DNA of 32,931 nucleotides from Nitrospirota bacterium. Lineage in GTDB: Bacteria > Nitrospirota > Thermodesulfovibrionia > Thermodesulfovibrionales > UBA6898. Shown here one piece after another: positions 23,759 through 31,201 of the stretch. The notes beneath the pieces were generated by a model. The model was given only the letters and a program-made list of their open reading frames with translations. It did not search any database and had not been told where the DNA came from. The stretch covers positions 1 to 32,931 of the forward strand of contig JACRHC010000130.1 in NCBI GenBank assembly GCA_016217675.1, given 5' to 3'. Position 1 is the first letter of the stretch; each line of letters opens with the position of its first letter. Made by a program: the position numbers and the translations under genes.

Positions 23759-24416
23759 TGTAGCACACTCCGTCGCGCATTGTTATGATCCTCTTTGCAA
23801 AGCCGGCGATCTCCATCTCATGCGTGACCAGAATAATGGTGACGCCCCCCCGGTTCAGCCCGGCAAAGATCTCCATGATCTCCCTGCCGACCTTGCTGTC
23901 GAGGTTCCCGGTGGGTTCGTCAGCAAGGATAATGACCGGACTGTTGATCAGCGCACGCGCTATCGCCACACGCTGCTGCTCGCCTCCTGAAAGCTCACTC
24001 GGTTTGTGGTCAGACCGGTCGCCAAGCCCCATGCGTGTGAGCATCTCCACAGCCTTCTGCCTGCGCATCCCGGGTTCAACGCCGCCATAAAGCAGGGGCA
24101 GTTCCACGTTCTTCCATGCAGGAAAGCGGGGCAGGAGATTAAAACTCTGGAACACAAAGCCTATTGACCTGTTTCTGATCTCTGCAAGCTCATTATCGTT
24201 CTTGGTGGATACATCGACATTGTCCAGGAGATAGCGGCCTGAGGTCGGTCTGTCGAGGCAGCCTAAAATATTGAGGAGCGTTGATTTACCTGACCCTGAC
24301 GGCCCCATGATCGCGATGAAATCACCCTGCTCTGCCTCAAGGTTGATCCCTTTCAGGACCTCGACCGTAATTTTGGGAAGCTCGTAGGACCGGTATATAT
24401 CCTTCAGGGCGATCAT
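23745..24416 (-). CDS. ABC transporter ATP-binding protein (MacB/LolD type)
   Basis: A 223-residue ATPase with Walker [10 protein letters not shown] (38-46), signature [15 protein letters not shown] (142-156), Walker [14 protein letters not shown] (161-173) and a switch His in the VTHE motif. The [11 protein letters not shown] sequence and the length place it in the MacB/LolD/FtsE group that drives FtsX-type permeases. Its ATG overlaps the adaptor's stop by 4 bases (ATGA) and its own end overlaps the permease start by 14 bases, so the three proteins are produced together as one exporter. Confidence 0.93.
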   Translation of the reverse strand: MIALKDIYRSYELPKITVEVLKGINLEAEQGDFIAIMGPSGSGKSTLLNILGCLDRPTSGRYLLDNVDVSTKNDNELAEIRNRSIGFVFQSFNLLPRFPAWKNVELPLLYGGVEPGMRRQKAVEMLTRMGLGDRSDHKPSELSGGEQQRVAIARALINSPVIILADEPTGNLDSKVGREIMEIFAGLNRGGVTIILVTHEMEIAGFAKRIITMRDGVCYSGCA

Positions 24417-25651
24417 TTGTCTGTGACAAGTACCTTTATCCGGGCCTTGTCCTTCAGACCGGCAATGTCCGGATTGGTTATGACAATATCTCCCTCCTGT
24501 ATGCCTTCAAGCACCTCAGTGTAAGTCCAGTTGAACTGCCCTGTTTTTATCGGTCTGAGGAGCGCCCTGCTGCCCTTGCTGATGTACACATATTTCGCGT
24601 CGTTCTTCTCCATGATCGCCTGGGACGGGATGATCAGCACATTCTCTTTTTTGCTTATGATCACCTCGACATCTGCAGACATGCCCGGCTTTGTCAGTAT
24701 GCTCTTATCAAGGAGTCTTATCCTCGCCTCAAAGGTGCGTGCCTCCTGCTTATTCCCTAACACAACAGGCGATATCAGATAGACCTCGCCCTGCATGGCC
24801 TTTTCCGGATAGGCATCCATGGTGACATGCACCTGCTGTCCGATCGCAACCTTTGCCGCATCAGCCTCATCAATAAAGGCCTCGATATATAAGGAATCGG
24901 TTGCAACAACAGATGCGATCAGGCCGCCGAGAGGCACCGTCTCTGCAATCTTCACCGGCCGGGTTGTGACCACACCTGCGAGGGGCGATTTAACAAAGGA
25001 GTAGTCGAGCATGATCTTTGCCAGATTGTATTCCCTTTGCGACTGTTCGACTGCAGCGGCCTGGGCCTTAATCTCCTGCTGACGGGCCCGTATCTGATCA
25101 CGTGCCGCAAAGGCAGAGGCAGAGGAGGCCTTTGCAACATCATGCTCCCTTTTTACAACATCAAGATCGCTCTGCGAGACAAACCCCTTGTCTTTCAGTT
25201 CCTGGAACCGTCTCAGCCGTGCCTCTGCCTCATCCAGCACAGCCTTTGCCTTATGGATATTCGATTCAACATCTGCCTGAAATGACGCCAGCCCAAGCTT
25301 AAGGCTGTCAAGCTGGGCATTCATCCTCTGCATGGACGCTGAGGCAAGAAGAAGCCTCTGCTGCACCTCGTCAGATTCAAGATCTGCTATACTGCCGCCT
25401 GCAGCAACCACTGAGCCCTCTTCAACATAGAGCTTTGAGATCCTGCCGACCCTCTGGGCAGACAGCTTCACTTCCTTGTCCGCCTTGATCGTTCCTGTTG
25501 AAGTTCCGGTAACGCTGATCACCAGGTCCTTCTTCTTCACTACTGACCCGTTCACCTCTAATCCGCGTAATGTTGCTCTGTAGATAAAAAATGCCGGGAT
25601 GATGACTACGAGCAGTATGAGATAGAAGGATATCTTTTTATAAAGAGCCAT
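24413..25651 (-). CDS. Periplasmic adaptor (HlyD/MacA family) of the ABC exporter
   Basis: A 412-residue protein anchored by an N-terminal helix (FYLILLVVIIPAFFIY). It then has a lipoyl/barrel-sandwich half, a long alpha-hairpin with heptad-like Ala/Leu/Gln-rich sequence (about 100-215), the second lipoyl half (LAGVVTTRPVKIAETVPLGG) and a membrane-proximal domain. This is the RND/MacA-type membrane fusion protein layout, linking the inner-membrane permease to an outer-membrane channel; no TolC-like gene is in the window. ATG 25651 has AGGAG 6-7 bases upstream. It is the first gene of the 25.7-12.6 kb run and is divergent from the GntR regulator. Confidence 0.9.
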   Translation of the reverse strand: MALYKKISFYLILLVVIIPAFFIYRATLRGLEVNGSVVKKKDLVISVTGTSTGTIKADKEVKLSAQRVGRISKLYVEEGSVVAAGGSIADLESDEVQQRLLLASASMQRMNAQLDSLKLGLASFQADVESNIHKAKAVLDEAEARLRRFQELKDKGFVSQSDLDVVKREHDVAKASSASAFAARDQIRARQQEIKAQAAAVEQSQREYNLAKIMLDYSFVKSPLAGVVTTRPVKIAETVPLGGLIASVVATDSLYIEAFIDEADAAKVAIGQQVHVTMDAYPEKAMQGEVYLISPVVLGNKQEARTFEARIRLLDKSILTKPGMSADVEVIISKKENVLIIPSQAIMEKNDAKYVYISKGSRALLRPIKTGQFNWTYTEVLEGIQEGDIVITNPDIAGLKDKARIKVLVTDK

Positions 25652-25771
25652 GGGATCTCCTGAGCATGAAGTTATACAAAAAAGTCCTTTTATTCAGGCA
25701 TGTTACAGTTATAATCTGCATAGTAGATATGATACCCAAAGTCGCCTTTTTTAGATAGATGAAAAATCTTC
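25652..25771. promoter_or_regulatory. Divergent regulatory region with CATGTTACA site
   Basis: Separates the exporter operon (minus) and the GntR operon (plus). The 9-mer CATGTTACA occurs at 25699-25707 and again at 25806-25814, where it extends to the 11-base palindrome CATGTTACATG across the GntR start codon. On the minus strand a possible -10 (TATAAC) lies just upstream of the 25699 site. These could be operator sites of the GntR protein or another regulator. Confidence 0.4.
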
Positions 25772-25807
25772 TTGACATCATCATATCATTATAATAATAT
25801 GTCTTCA
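25772..25807 (+). promoter_or_regulatory. Sigma-70-type promoter for the GntR operon, probably leaderless
   Basis: A perfect -35 TTGACA (25772-25777), 17 bases, then -10 TAATAT (25795-25800). The expected start point, 7 bases on, is the A of ATG 25807. No Shine-Dalgarno sequence precedes that ATG and no usable start codon lies downstream before the HTH domain. The spacing from -10 to ATG is the same as at 5530-5542. Confidence 0.6.
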
Positions 25808-26568
25808 TGTTACATGATGCAACGCCATCGTTACAAAATAAAACAGTTGACCGTTATAACCAGGAAAAGCTCTACATACAGCTTACGCGGATTTTCCTTG
25901 AAGAAATAAGCACAGGGAAATGGGGGCTTGACGAGAAAATACCCTCAGAGGATGAGCTCTGCAAGAAATATCATGTGAGCAAGATTACGGTCAGACAGGC
26001 AATTAATAATCTGTCGTCTGACGGTTACCTCATGAAGATCCAGGGCAAAGGCACCTTTGTTACAAGCGTTATGCCTGTTGTCGGCCTTGCCATGAAGACC
26101 CGCTTCACTGAAGAAATGTTCGGCAAAGAGGTCCGGGTTACAAAGGAACTGCTTTTTAAAGGCACGATTGACCCTCCTGCAGAGGTCAAGGCATACCTCA
26201 AAACCGATGATCTGATATATCAATTTCTCTGCAGGCGCATGGTGAACAGCAACCCTGCATATCTGGATGAATCATATGTCCCTTATCATATGCTTCCTGG
26301 CATCGAGGACATTGACATCATCAATGCCTCGCTTTATGCCATCCTGCAGGAAAAGGCTATCGTGAAGATTTTCAAGATGATACAGACCGTAGAGATCCTG
26401 AATGTTGACGAAAGTTCTGCGAAATATCTCGATATTCAACCTGATGTTCCTGCACTTGCGGTTCACAGGCTGCTCCTCAGCTCAGACAGCACACCGGTCG
26501 GGTACACACGCTTTATTGGCCGCAGCGACAGGTACAAATTCCAGACAGAGTTTGAAAGGATCAGATAA
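25807..26568 (+). CDS. GntR/HutC-family transcriptional regulator (UTRA effector domain)
   Basis: A 253-residue regulator. Residues about 20-86 form the GntR winged helix (YIQLTRIFLEEISTGKWG, KIPSEDELCKKYHVSKITVR, GYLMKIQGKGTFV), and about 100-245 a UTRA ligand domain with the RRMVNSNPAYLDESYVPYHM segment typical of HutC-type members. UTRA domains bind small organic effectors; the ligand here is unknown. The gene is 27 bases upstream of the TSUP permease in the same direction, so it likely controls its own operon and perhaps the divergent exporter. The start at 25807 gives a complete N-terminus but seems leaderless. A palindrome, CATGTTACATG, covers the start codon and would suit autorepression. 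Confidence 0.9.
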   Translation: MLHDATPSLQNKTVDRYNQEKLYIQLTRIFLEEISTGKWGLDEKIPSEDELCKKYHVSKITVRQAINNLSSDGYLMKIQGKGTFVTSVMPVVGLAMKTRFTEEMFGKEVRVTKELLFKGTIDPPAEVKAYLKTDDLIYQFLCRRMVNSNPAYLDESYVPYHMLPGIEDIDIINASLYAILQEKAIVKIFKMIQTVEILNVDESSAKYLDIQPDVPALAVHRLLLSSDSTPVGYTRFIGRSDRYKFQTEFERIR

Positions 26569-26595
26569 AAATCATGAAAAAAGGAGGAAGGTTAA

Positions 26596-27567
26596 ATGGT
26601 AAAGCAAAACTTTAAAGTAATGCTATTGCTGCTTGTTATTGCAGGTTTTATTGCATTGGCTGGCTCTGTAATGGCATCAACGGAACCGGTTGCAGCAGCG
26701 CCGGTGGCAGCTCAGTCATCCATGCCGTGGTGGGGGTGGCCTCTTATACTCTTTGTCGTAACATTTTTCCTTGGCATTGCAGCAGTTTTGGGTGGGGTTG
26801 GGGGAGGAGTTCTTTTTGTCCCTATCATCGGCGGGTTCTTTCCCTTTCATATCGACTTCGTGAGAGGTGCAGGCCTTCTGGTTGCCCTTGCCGGGGCACT
26901 TGCTGCAGGCCCTGGTCTGCTCAAGAAGGGCATGGCTGATCTCAGATTAGCTCTTCCCGTAGCACTCATTGCATCGTCCTGTGCCATAGTCGGCGCCATG
27001 ATCGGTCTGGCGCTGCCTGCAAAAGTGGTGAATATCGCCCTCGGCGGCACGATCCTCGGTTTTGTGGCTATCATGCTCATGGCAAAGAGGTCAGAGTATC
27101 CTGATGTGCAGAAGCCTGACAACCTCTCATCAGCACTCAGGATCAGCGGCGTCTATTACGAGCCTTCATTGGGCGAAAACGTCAACTGGCAGATCCACAA
27201 AACCCCACAGGGCCTTGCAACCTTTATTATCATAGGCGTTATGGCAGGCATGTTCGGTCTCGGCGCAGGCTGGGCCAATGTACCGGTTCTGAACCTGATG
27301 ATGGGCGCACCTCTCAAGGTTTCGGTTGCAACAAGCAAGTTCCTGCTCTCGATCACCGACACCTCTGCGGCCTGGATCTATGTGAACAACGGCGCAGTGC
27401 TTCCGATGATGGTGGTGCCCTCGATCATCGGCATCATGTTAGGCTCGATCGTTGGCGTAAAGATATTAGCAAAGACAAAACCCGCAGCGATCCGGTATAT
27501 GGTCATCGGACTGCTGTCATTCGCAGGACTCAGAGCATTGCTCAAGGGTCTTGAAATCTGGAATTAG
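26596..27567 (+). CDS. TSUP-family (TauE/SafE) anion permease
   Basis: A 323-residue membrane protein with a cleavable or anchor-like N-terminus (MLLLLVIAGFIALAGSVMAS) and about eight further membrane segments in two homologous halves, each with the Gly-rich TSUP motif (FFLGIAAVLGGVGGGVLFVP and GVMAGMFGLGAGWANVPVLN). TSUP proteins move sulfite, sulfonates, thiosulfate or organosulfur/organic anions. An extra soluble loop lies between the halves (about 170-205). Translation starts at an ATG preceded by a strong AAGGAGG. The following DUF1634 gene starts 10 bases after its stop; the two families often occur together and probably form one complex. Confidence 0.9.
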   Translation: MVKQNFKVMLLLLVIAGFIALAGSVMASTEPVAAAPVAAQSSMPWWGWPLILFVVTFFLGIAAVLGGVGGGVLFVPIIGGFFPFHIDFVRGAGLLVALAGALAAGPGLLKKGMADLRLALPVALIASSCAIVGAMIGLALPAKVVNIALGGTILGFVAIMLMAKRSEYPDVQKPDNLSSALRISGVYYEPSLGENVNWQIHKTPQGLATFIIIGVMAGMFGLGAGWANVPVLNLMMGAPLKVSVATSKFLLSITDTSAAWIYVNNGAVLPMMVVPSIIGIMLGSIVGVKILAKTKPAAIRYMVIGLLSFAGLRALLKGLEIWN

Positions 27568-27577
27568 GGAGGAAACC

Positions 27578-27994
27578 ATGGCTGATAAATTACAGGCAAC
27601 AGAAGAACAGCTTGCATATGCAAAACTTCTCGATATCGGCATGAAGCTCGGACTGCTCATGCTCGTCATCTCTTTTACAATCTACGTGTTAGGCATCTTA
27701 ACCCCTCACGTACCTGTGAGCGACTTGCCAAAATACTGGTCCATGCCGGTCAAAGATTACCTCAAGGCAACAGACATTCATACAGGCTGGTCCTGGATCC
27801 ACCTGTTAGGCAAGGGTGATTTTCTCAATTTCGCGGGCATCGCCTTCCTCTCAGGCGTAACAATCCTCTGCTACATGAGGATCATCCCGATCCTCTTCAA
27901 AAAGAAGGACACGGTCTATGCAGTGCTTGCCATCATCGAGGTTTTGGTGCTGGTTTTAGCCGCATCAGGTGTTCTAAAATCAGGGGGTCACTAA
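27578..27994 (+). CDS. DUF1634-family membrane protein, TSUP partner
   Basis: A 138-residue protein with three membrane helices (LLMLVISFTIYVLGIL, FAGIAFLSGVTILCYM and VLAIIEVLVLVLAASGVL). This is the DUF1634 layout, a family repeatedly encoded beside TSUP permeases. ATG 27578 has GGGAGG 6 bases upstream; an in-frame TTG-type extension to 27551 would overlap the permease gene and is less likely. Helices 1 and 2 are separated by a loop of about 50 residues with Trp residues (PKYWSMPVK, TGWSWIHLLGKGDFLN), possibly periplasmic. The USP gene starts 1 base after its stop. Confidence 0.8.
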   Translation: MADKLQATEEQLAYAKLLDIGMKLGLLMLVISFTIYVLGILTPHVPVSDLPKYWSMPVKDYLKATDIHTGWSWIHLLGKGDFLNFAGIAFLSGVTILCYMRIIPILFKKKDTVYAVLAIIEVLVLVLAASGVLKSGGH

Positions 27995-27995
27995 T

Positions 27996-28442
27996 ATGGC
28001 AGAAACATGTCCTATAACCGGACTCAAGAATATTCTGGTCGCTACAGACGGGTCTGTCTGCAGTGAAAAGGCGCTCTCTGAGGCGATTAATCTGTCAAAA
28101 TCCTGCAACACAAAACTTTACGTCATGTCAGTGGTTGAAGTGAACGAAGAATACGAAGCGCTGGCGCCTTTGGTCGTAGAAAAGGCTGACGAAGAAGCCA
28201 GGATGTTCCTCGACGCAGCGCAGAAATGCGCAGAGCGTGAGAAGGTTTCATGCAGCACCATTGTGCACAGGGGGGAAGACCCTGCCCATTTCATTGTTGA
28301 AGAGGCAGAGAAACTGAAGGTTGACATGATCGTAATGGGAAAGCATGGCAGGACAAAGGCGCTCAGAAAACTCTTTGTCGGCAGCGTAACCGCCAAAGTT
28401 ATCTCACATGCACACTGTAAGGTGTTGATCGTCCCGAGCTGA
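27996..28442 (+). CDS. Universal stress protein, single domain
   Basis: A 148-residue UspA-fold protein: NILVATDGSVCSEKAL at the start, the ATP-binding signature GKHGRTKALRKLFVGSVTAKV (GxxG followed by nine residues and GS) and a C-terminal CKVLIVPS strand. The intact glycine motif predicts the ATP-binding class. ATG 27996 follows the DUF1634 stop with one base between them, so it is the last gene of the GntR-TSUP-DUF1634-USP operon. USP genes next to TSUP or other anion transporters are frequent and suggest regulation of the transporter, which is inference. Confidence 0.9.
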   Translation: MAETCPITGLKNILVATDGSVCSEKALSEAINLSKSCNTKLYVMSVVEVNEEYEALAPLVVEKADEEARMFLDAAQKCAEREKVSCSTIVHRGEDPAHFIVEEAEKLKVDMIVMGKHGRTKALRKLFVGSVTAKVISHAHCKVLIVPS

Positions 28443-28473
28443 CCTGAATATACAAATTACATCTTTTTCCTTA

Positions 28474-28501
28474 GGCCCCGTTCATCGGGGCTTTCTTTTT
28501 T
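28474..28501 (+). terminator. Rho-independent terminator of the GntR-TSUP-USP operon
   Basis: Stem GCCCCG (28475-28480) / CGGGGC (28486-28491), 5-base loop TTCAT, then TTTCTTTTTT (28492-28501). It lies 32 bases after the USP stop codon. Confidence 0.9.
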
Positions 28502-28516
28502 GCTATAATCTCCGTA
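28481..28516 (+). promoter_or_regulatory. Promoter of the tandem USP gene, overlapping the terminator
   Basis: A perfect -10 TATAAT (28504-28509) stands right after the terminator's T-run. The position 17 bases upstream is TTCATC (28481-28486), in the hairpin loop and right arm, a 3 of 6 match to the -35. Expected start point about 28516, giving a 20-base leader with AAAGGAGGG before the ATG at 28536. Confidence 0.55.
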
Positions 28517-28535
28517 ACACAAAGGAGGGTTCACC

Positions 28536-29402
28536 ATGATTTCCCATATTATTATCTGCACTGACGGCTCCGAATATAGCGAAGGGGCTGTCCGCGAGGG
28601 CATCGGCCTTGCGAAGAAGAACAATGCCACGGTCACTGCTCTCACGGTGATTGATTTCAACGCCGAGTTCGACGCGCTTGCTCCTGATCTCCTCGAAAAG
28701 ATGGAGGAGCAGGCTGCAGGCCATGTGCGCGGGGTGAAGACTCTCGCTGAAAAAGAAGGCCTCACGTGCGACGCCTTTGTCTTAAGAAGCGAAAACGCTT
28801 ATCTTGCCATAGCGGAGGAGGCAGCAAAGCTCAAGGCAGACCTGATCATCATGGGGAGACGCGGCAGGACAGGCCTGAAGAGACTGCTGATCGGCAGCGT
28901 CGCCAAGAGGACCATCGGCCATGCTCACTGCAATGTGCTCGTGATCCCGCGCAACGCCACCCTCACCTGCAGAAATATCCTTGTCGCTACAGACGGCTCA
29001 AAATTCAGTGAGGCAGCAGCAACAGAGGCTGTTGGCATGGCAAAGAACTGCGGCGCGGAACTTATTGTCGTGACTGCGGTGCATGCCGAATCCCTGGCGC
29101 CGCTTGATGTCGTAAGCTCGCAGATGCAGAAAGACCTGATCGCAGGCGTGGAGATGGCAGCAGCAGAAAAGAGCATTACGTTCGTCAGGGAGCTTGCAGA
29201 AAAAGAGCAGGTAAAGATCTCTGCCCTTACCTATGCAGGCAGCCCGGCAGAGGTGATCATCCATACTGCTCAGGAGAAAAAGGCCGATCTCATTATAGTC
29301 GGCAGCCACGGCAGAACAGGCATTGACCGGCTGCTTCTCGGCAGCGTGGCCGAACGGGTGATCGGCACTGCAGAGTGCGCAACACTTGTGGTAAAGGACT
29401 GA
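28536..29402 (+). CDS. Tandem-domain universal stress protein
   Basis: A 288-residue protein made of two UspA domains. Domain 1 (about 1-138) begins MISHIIICTDGSEYSEGA and contains GRRGRTGLKRLLIGSVAKR; domain 2 (about 143-288) begins RNILVATDGSKFSEAAATEA and contains GSHGRTGIDRLLLGSVAER. Both keep the GxxGx9GS ATP-binding motif, so both lobes should bind nucleotide and the chain can act as a built-in dimer. It has its own promoter and a strong AGGAGG, and follows the single-domain USP operon after the terminator. It probably arose by duplication of the neighbouring USP type. Confidence 0.92.
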   Translation: MISHIIICTDGSEYSEGAVREGIGLAKKNNATVTALTVIDFNAEFDALAPDLLEKMEEQAAGHVRGVKTLAEKEGLTCDAFVLRSENAYLAIAEEAAKLKADLIIMGRRGRTGLKRLLIGSVAKRTIGHAHCNVLVIPRNATLTCRNILVATDGSKFSEAAATEAVGMAKNCGAELIVVTAVHAESLAPLDVVSSQMQKDLIAGVEMAAAEKSITFVRELAEKEQVKISALTYAGSPAEVIIHTAQEKKADLIIVGSHGRTGIDRLLLGSVAERVIGTAECATLVVKD

Positions 29403-29456
29403 ACGGCAGACAAGATTAGCGGGGTCTGACCTCAAACCATTTGTAAGCGCATCAGA

Positions 29457-29487
29457 GGGGGCAGCCCGCACTCATCGGTCTGCCCCC
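29457..29487. terminator. Hairpin between convergent genes
   Basis: GGGGGCAG (29457-29464) and CTGCCCCC (29480-29487) form a perfect 8-bp stem with a 15-base loop. It lies 54 bases after the USP stop (plus) and 17 bases after the stop of the zinc-ribbon gene (minus). T-runs are weak on both sides, so it may serve as a shared, imperfect terminator. Confidence 0.5.
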
Positions 29488-29503
29488 TTATAAGGCTGCA
29501 GTC

Positions 29504-29989
29504 TCAGTCCTCCTCCTCAACAATAATCAGAGGCAGCCCGCAATCCGGGCATTCGCGGGCATCACACCCAATAGCAGAGCCGCAGGCCGGACATTTCCCT
29601 TGACCTAACATCTCCTTTACCATCTTCAGGTCAGGGTCCAGCTCCATAAGGTATTCTTCGATCGCCTGCCGAGACCGTTCGAGATCTTCCGGCGAGACCT
29701 TCAACTGCAGCGTATCCCCGCAGCAGCCCTTTCTGCAGGCAACCTCAGAATGGAGCTTGCACGGGATGCCCGCATTTAGGAGGACTGTCCTGAGTTCACT
29801 CATCCAGCTCAGGTCGCCCTCCATGACCTTCACCGAGCTGTCGACAAGCGTCTCCTCGGTCCGCTTCCGTTGCTCCTGCGCCTTCATGCATTCTTCCGCT
29901 GAAAGCACGATCACACCGCAGTCTGCGCATTTCTCGATATGCGGGAGATACTCAGCCCCGCATTCAGGACATATCTTATTCTGGTTCAT
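29504..29989 (-). CDS. Zinc-ribbon/DUF2007-like small protein
   Basis: A 161-residue soluble protein with two zinc ribbons flanking a middle domain: N-terminal CPECGAEYLPHIEKCADCG, a DUF2007-like segment (about 60-118: SELRTVLLNAGIPCKLHSE ... LKVSPEDLERSRQAIEEYL), and C-terminal CPACGSAIGCDARECPDCG ending in acidic IIVEEED. DUF2007 is described as a putative signal-transducing domain; no reaction is known. A CRKGCC motif sits inside the middle domain and may add a metal site. ATG 29989 has AGGAGG 6 bases upstream. Confidence 0.75.
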   Translation of the reverse strand: MNQNKICPECGAEYLPHIEKCADCGVIVLSAEECMKAQEQRKRTEETLVDSSVKVMEGDLSWMSELRTVLLNAGIPCKLHSEVACRKGCCGDTLQLKVSPEDLERSRQAIEEYLMELDPDLKMVKEMLGQGKCPACGSAIGCDARECPDCGLPLIIVEEED

Positions 29990-30026
29990 CGTTCCTCCTG
30001 TATGTCTTCTCCCAAACCATCTGCGA

Positions 30027-30605
30027 TCAGCCTGAACTGTTCGAGTCAGGATTTTCGTCGTCTTCTTCCCATTTCAACGGATTGTAACGGATATATTCCC
30101 TGATAGTATGCAATTCCCGTTCATCACGGATGATATGTTCGTAATAATTGCGCTGCCAGAGGGGCATTCCGGGGGTGTCTCGGATAATATTGATCTTCTT
30201 TGCTGATTGGTATTTTAAATACGCTACGACCTGACCCAATGCAGGTTTCCGTACGGGCGGGGTATCCACGCCCTGTATTGATATGGTTATTGTCTTTGAA
30301 TTTGGCTCTGGGGGCGAGGAGACCTCGCCCCTACAACTATTTAATGTAATAATGCCGTGCATATGGTTCGGCATGACAACGAACTCATCTATCGTCACAT
30401 TCTCGAAATGTCCCGGCAATGTGTTCCTCTGTTCCTGTACAATCCGACCGTATTCATTCAACAACATTTCACTGTTCTCAATCTCCCCCAAAATGCTCTC
30501 TTTCTTCCATGCACACACCGTCACAAAATATGCCCCTGATCGGCAATAATCATATTCCTTCAGCCGGATCGATTGGCGATGATGAATTTCAGGGTAATAC
30601 ATCAT
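30027..30605 (-). CDS. REP-associated tyrosine transposase (RAYT, Y1_Tnp family)
   Basis: A 192-residue Y1/HUH-type nuclease. It shows the RAYT start RQSIRLKEYDYCRSGAYFVT, the metal-binding HUH pair His81 and His83 (VVMPNHMHGII), and a likely catalytic Tyr in LKYQSAKKIN (Tyr132), ending with the usual YYEHIIRDERELHTIREYIR and NPLKW. RAYTs cut single-stranded palindromic REP sequences and are thought to spread them. Here the linker between the HUH and Tyr motifs (about residues 88-120) is itself encoded by two REP-like palindromes. The ATG overlaps the stop of the upstream DUF6557-like gene (ATGA), with AAGGG just upstream, so it is the last gene of the toxin-antitoxin operon rather than a free-standing transposon gene. 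No terminal repeats of an IS are visible. Confidence 0.88.
   Translation of the reverse strand: MMYYPEIHHRQSIRLKEYDYCRSGAYFVTVCAWKKESILGEIENSEMLLNEYGRIVQEQRNTLPGHFENVTIDEFVVMPNHMHGIITLNSCRGEVSSPPEPNSKTITISIQGVDTPPVRKPALGQVVAYLKYQSAKKINIIRDTPGMPLWQRNYYEHIIRDERELHTIREYIRYNPLKWEEDDENPDSNSSG
30255..30273. repeat. REP-like palindrome inside the RAYT coding sequence (copy 2)
   Basis: GGGCGGGG (30255-30262), loop TAT, CCACGCCC (30266-30273): 7 of 8 positions pair. It is centred 57 bases from copy 1 and encodes the GVDTPPV part of the same linker. Two closely spaced palindromes resemble the paired REPs that RAYTs recognise. Confidence 0.6.
30310..30331. repeat. REP-like palindrome inside the RAYT coding sequence (copy 1)
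   Basis: GGGGCGAGG (30311-30319), loop AGA, CCTCGCCCC (30323-30331): a perfect 9-bp stem. On the RAYT strand it reads TTGTAGGGGCGAGG then TCT then CCTCGCCCC, and encodes CRGEVSSPP. The flanking TGTAGGGG matches the palindrome at 31812. Confidence 0.75.
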
Positions 30606-31201
30606 TTGCCCTTGCTCTTTGATTTTTCCTTTAAAAGTGCCATTACTTCATTATGCGGAATAGTTTTCACTCTACCTTCTTCAACATCCTTAATCTGCTT
30701 TTTCAGTGCATTGACTCTTCTCCTGATTTTCCCCTGAGTAAAGCCGGCAAAGGTCATTTCCCAAAGGCAATGCGCTGCTATCTCTTCTTTTGACAACTTT
30801 TTAAGAACGCTTTGGGCCACTTCGTATCCAAGCCACTCTGGCCAGGGAGTGTACTCAAGGGCATATGATTGTTGAATATCATTTTCCAGACAAATGCCAC
30901 TGACAGAAAAATATGCATTCTTGCCTCTACCAACCCGCCTTATGACAATGGCCATTCCTTCTCTATTGCCTCTTGATCGCATATTATGCAGAGTTTCAAA
31001 AACATCTCTATACCCATTGATATTCTTTTTCTGATCAGGATAAAGTCTCAGCAGGGCTTCTTTAACATGTATAAAAGAACATGCCCTTATTATTTCCTTG
31101 AATAATACCTTTTCTATTTTCTTTTTAATCGTTGACGGTGTATTGCCAGTAATAATCTTACCAACCTCTTCCACCCCTCTTCCGACTGATTTCCTCGCCA
31201 T
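30602..31201 (-). CDS. DUF6557-like hypothetical protein
   Basis: A 199-residue cytoplasmic protein. The central segment (about 35-75: IIRACSFIHVKEALLRLYPD then INGYRDVFETLHNM) resembles DUF6557; the rest is mixed, with an RRVGRGKNAYFSVSG strand region, WPEWLGYEV, and a basic, Lys-rich C-terminus (KEKSKSKGK). No function is known. ATG 31201 shares its A with the stop of the RelE-type gene (TGATG), and its own stop overlaps the RAYT start (ATGA). It thus sits as third gene between a toxin-antitoxin pair and a RAYT. The conserved W and helix pattern suggests a folded regulator or inhibitor rather than a nuclease, but this is guesswork. Confidence 0.7.
   Translation of the reverse strand: MARKSVGRGVEEVGKIITGNTPSTIKKKIEKVLFKEIIRACSFIHVKEALLRLYPDQKKNINGYRDVFETLHNMRSRGNREGMAIVIRRVGRGKNAYFSVSGICLENDIQQSYALEYTPWPEWLGYEVAQSVLKKLSKEEIAAHCLWEMTFAGFTQGKIRRRVNALKKQIKDVEEGRVKTIPHNEVMALLKEKSKSKGK

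Noticed and set aside
25772-25795. TTGACA with TATAAT at 25790-25795 as a promoter
   Set aside because: The spacer is only 12 bases. The alternative -10 at 25795-25800 gives the normal 17 bases.
30027-30605. Complete IS200/IS605 insertion sequence
   Set aside because: No TnpB gene, no left or right end hairpins at the usual distance, and the gene overlaps its upstream neighbour; RAYT features fit better.
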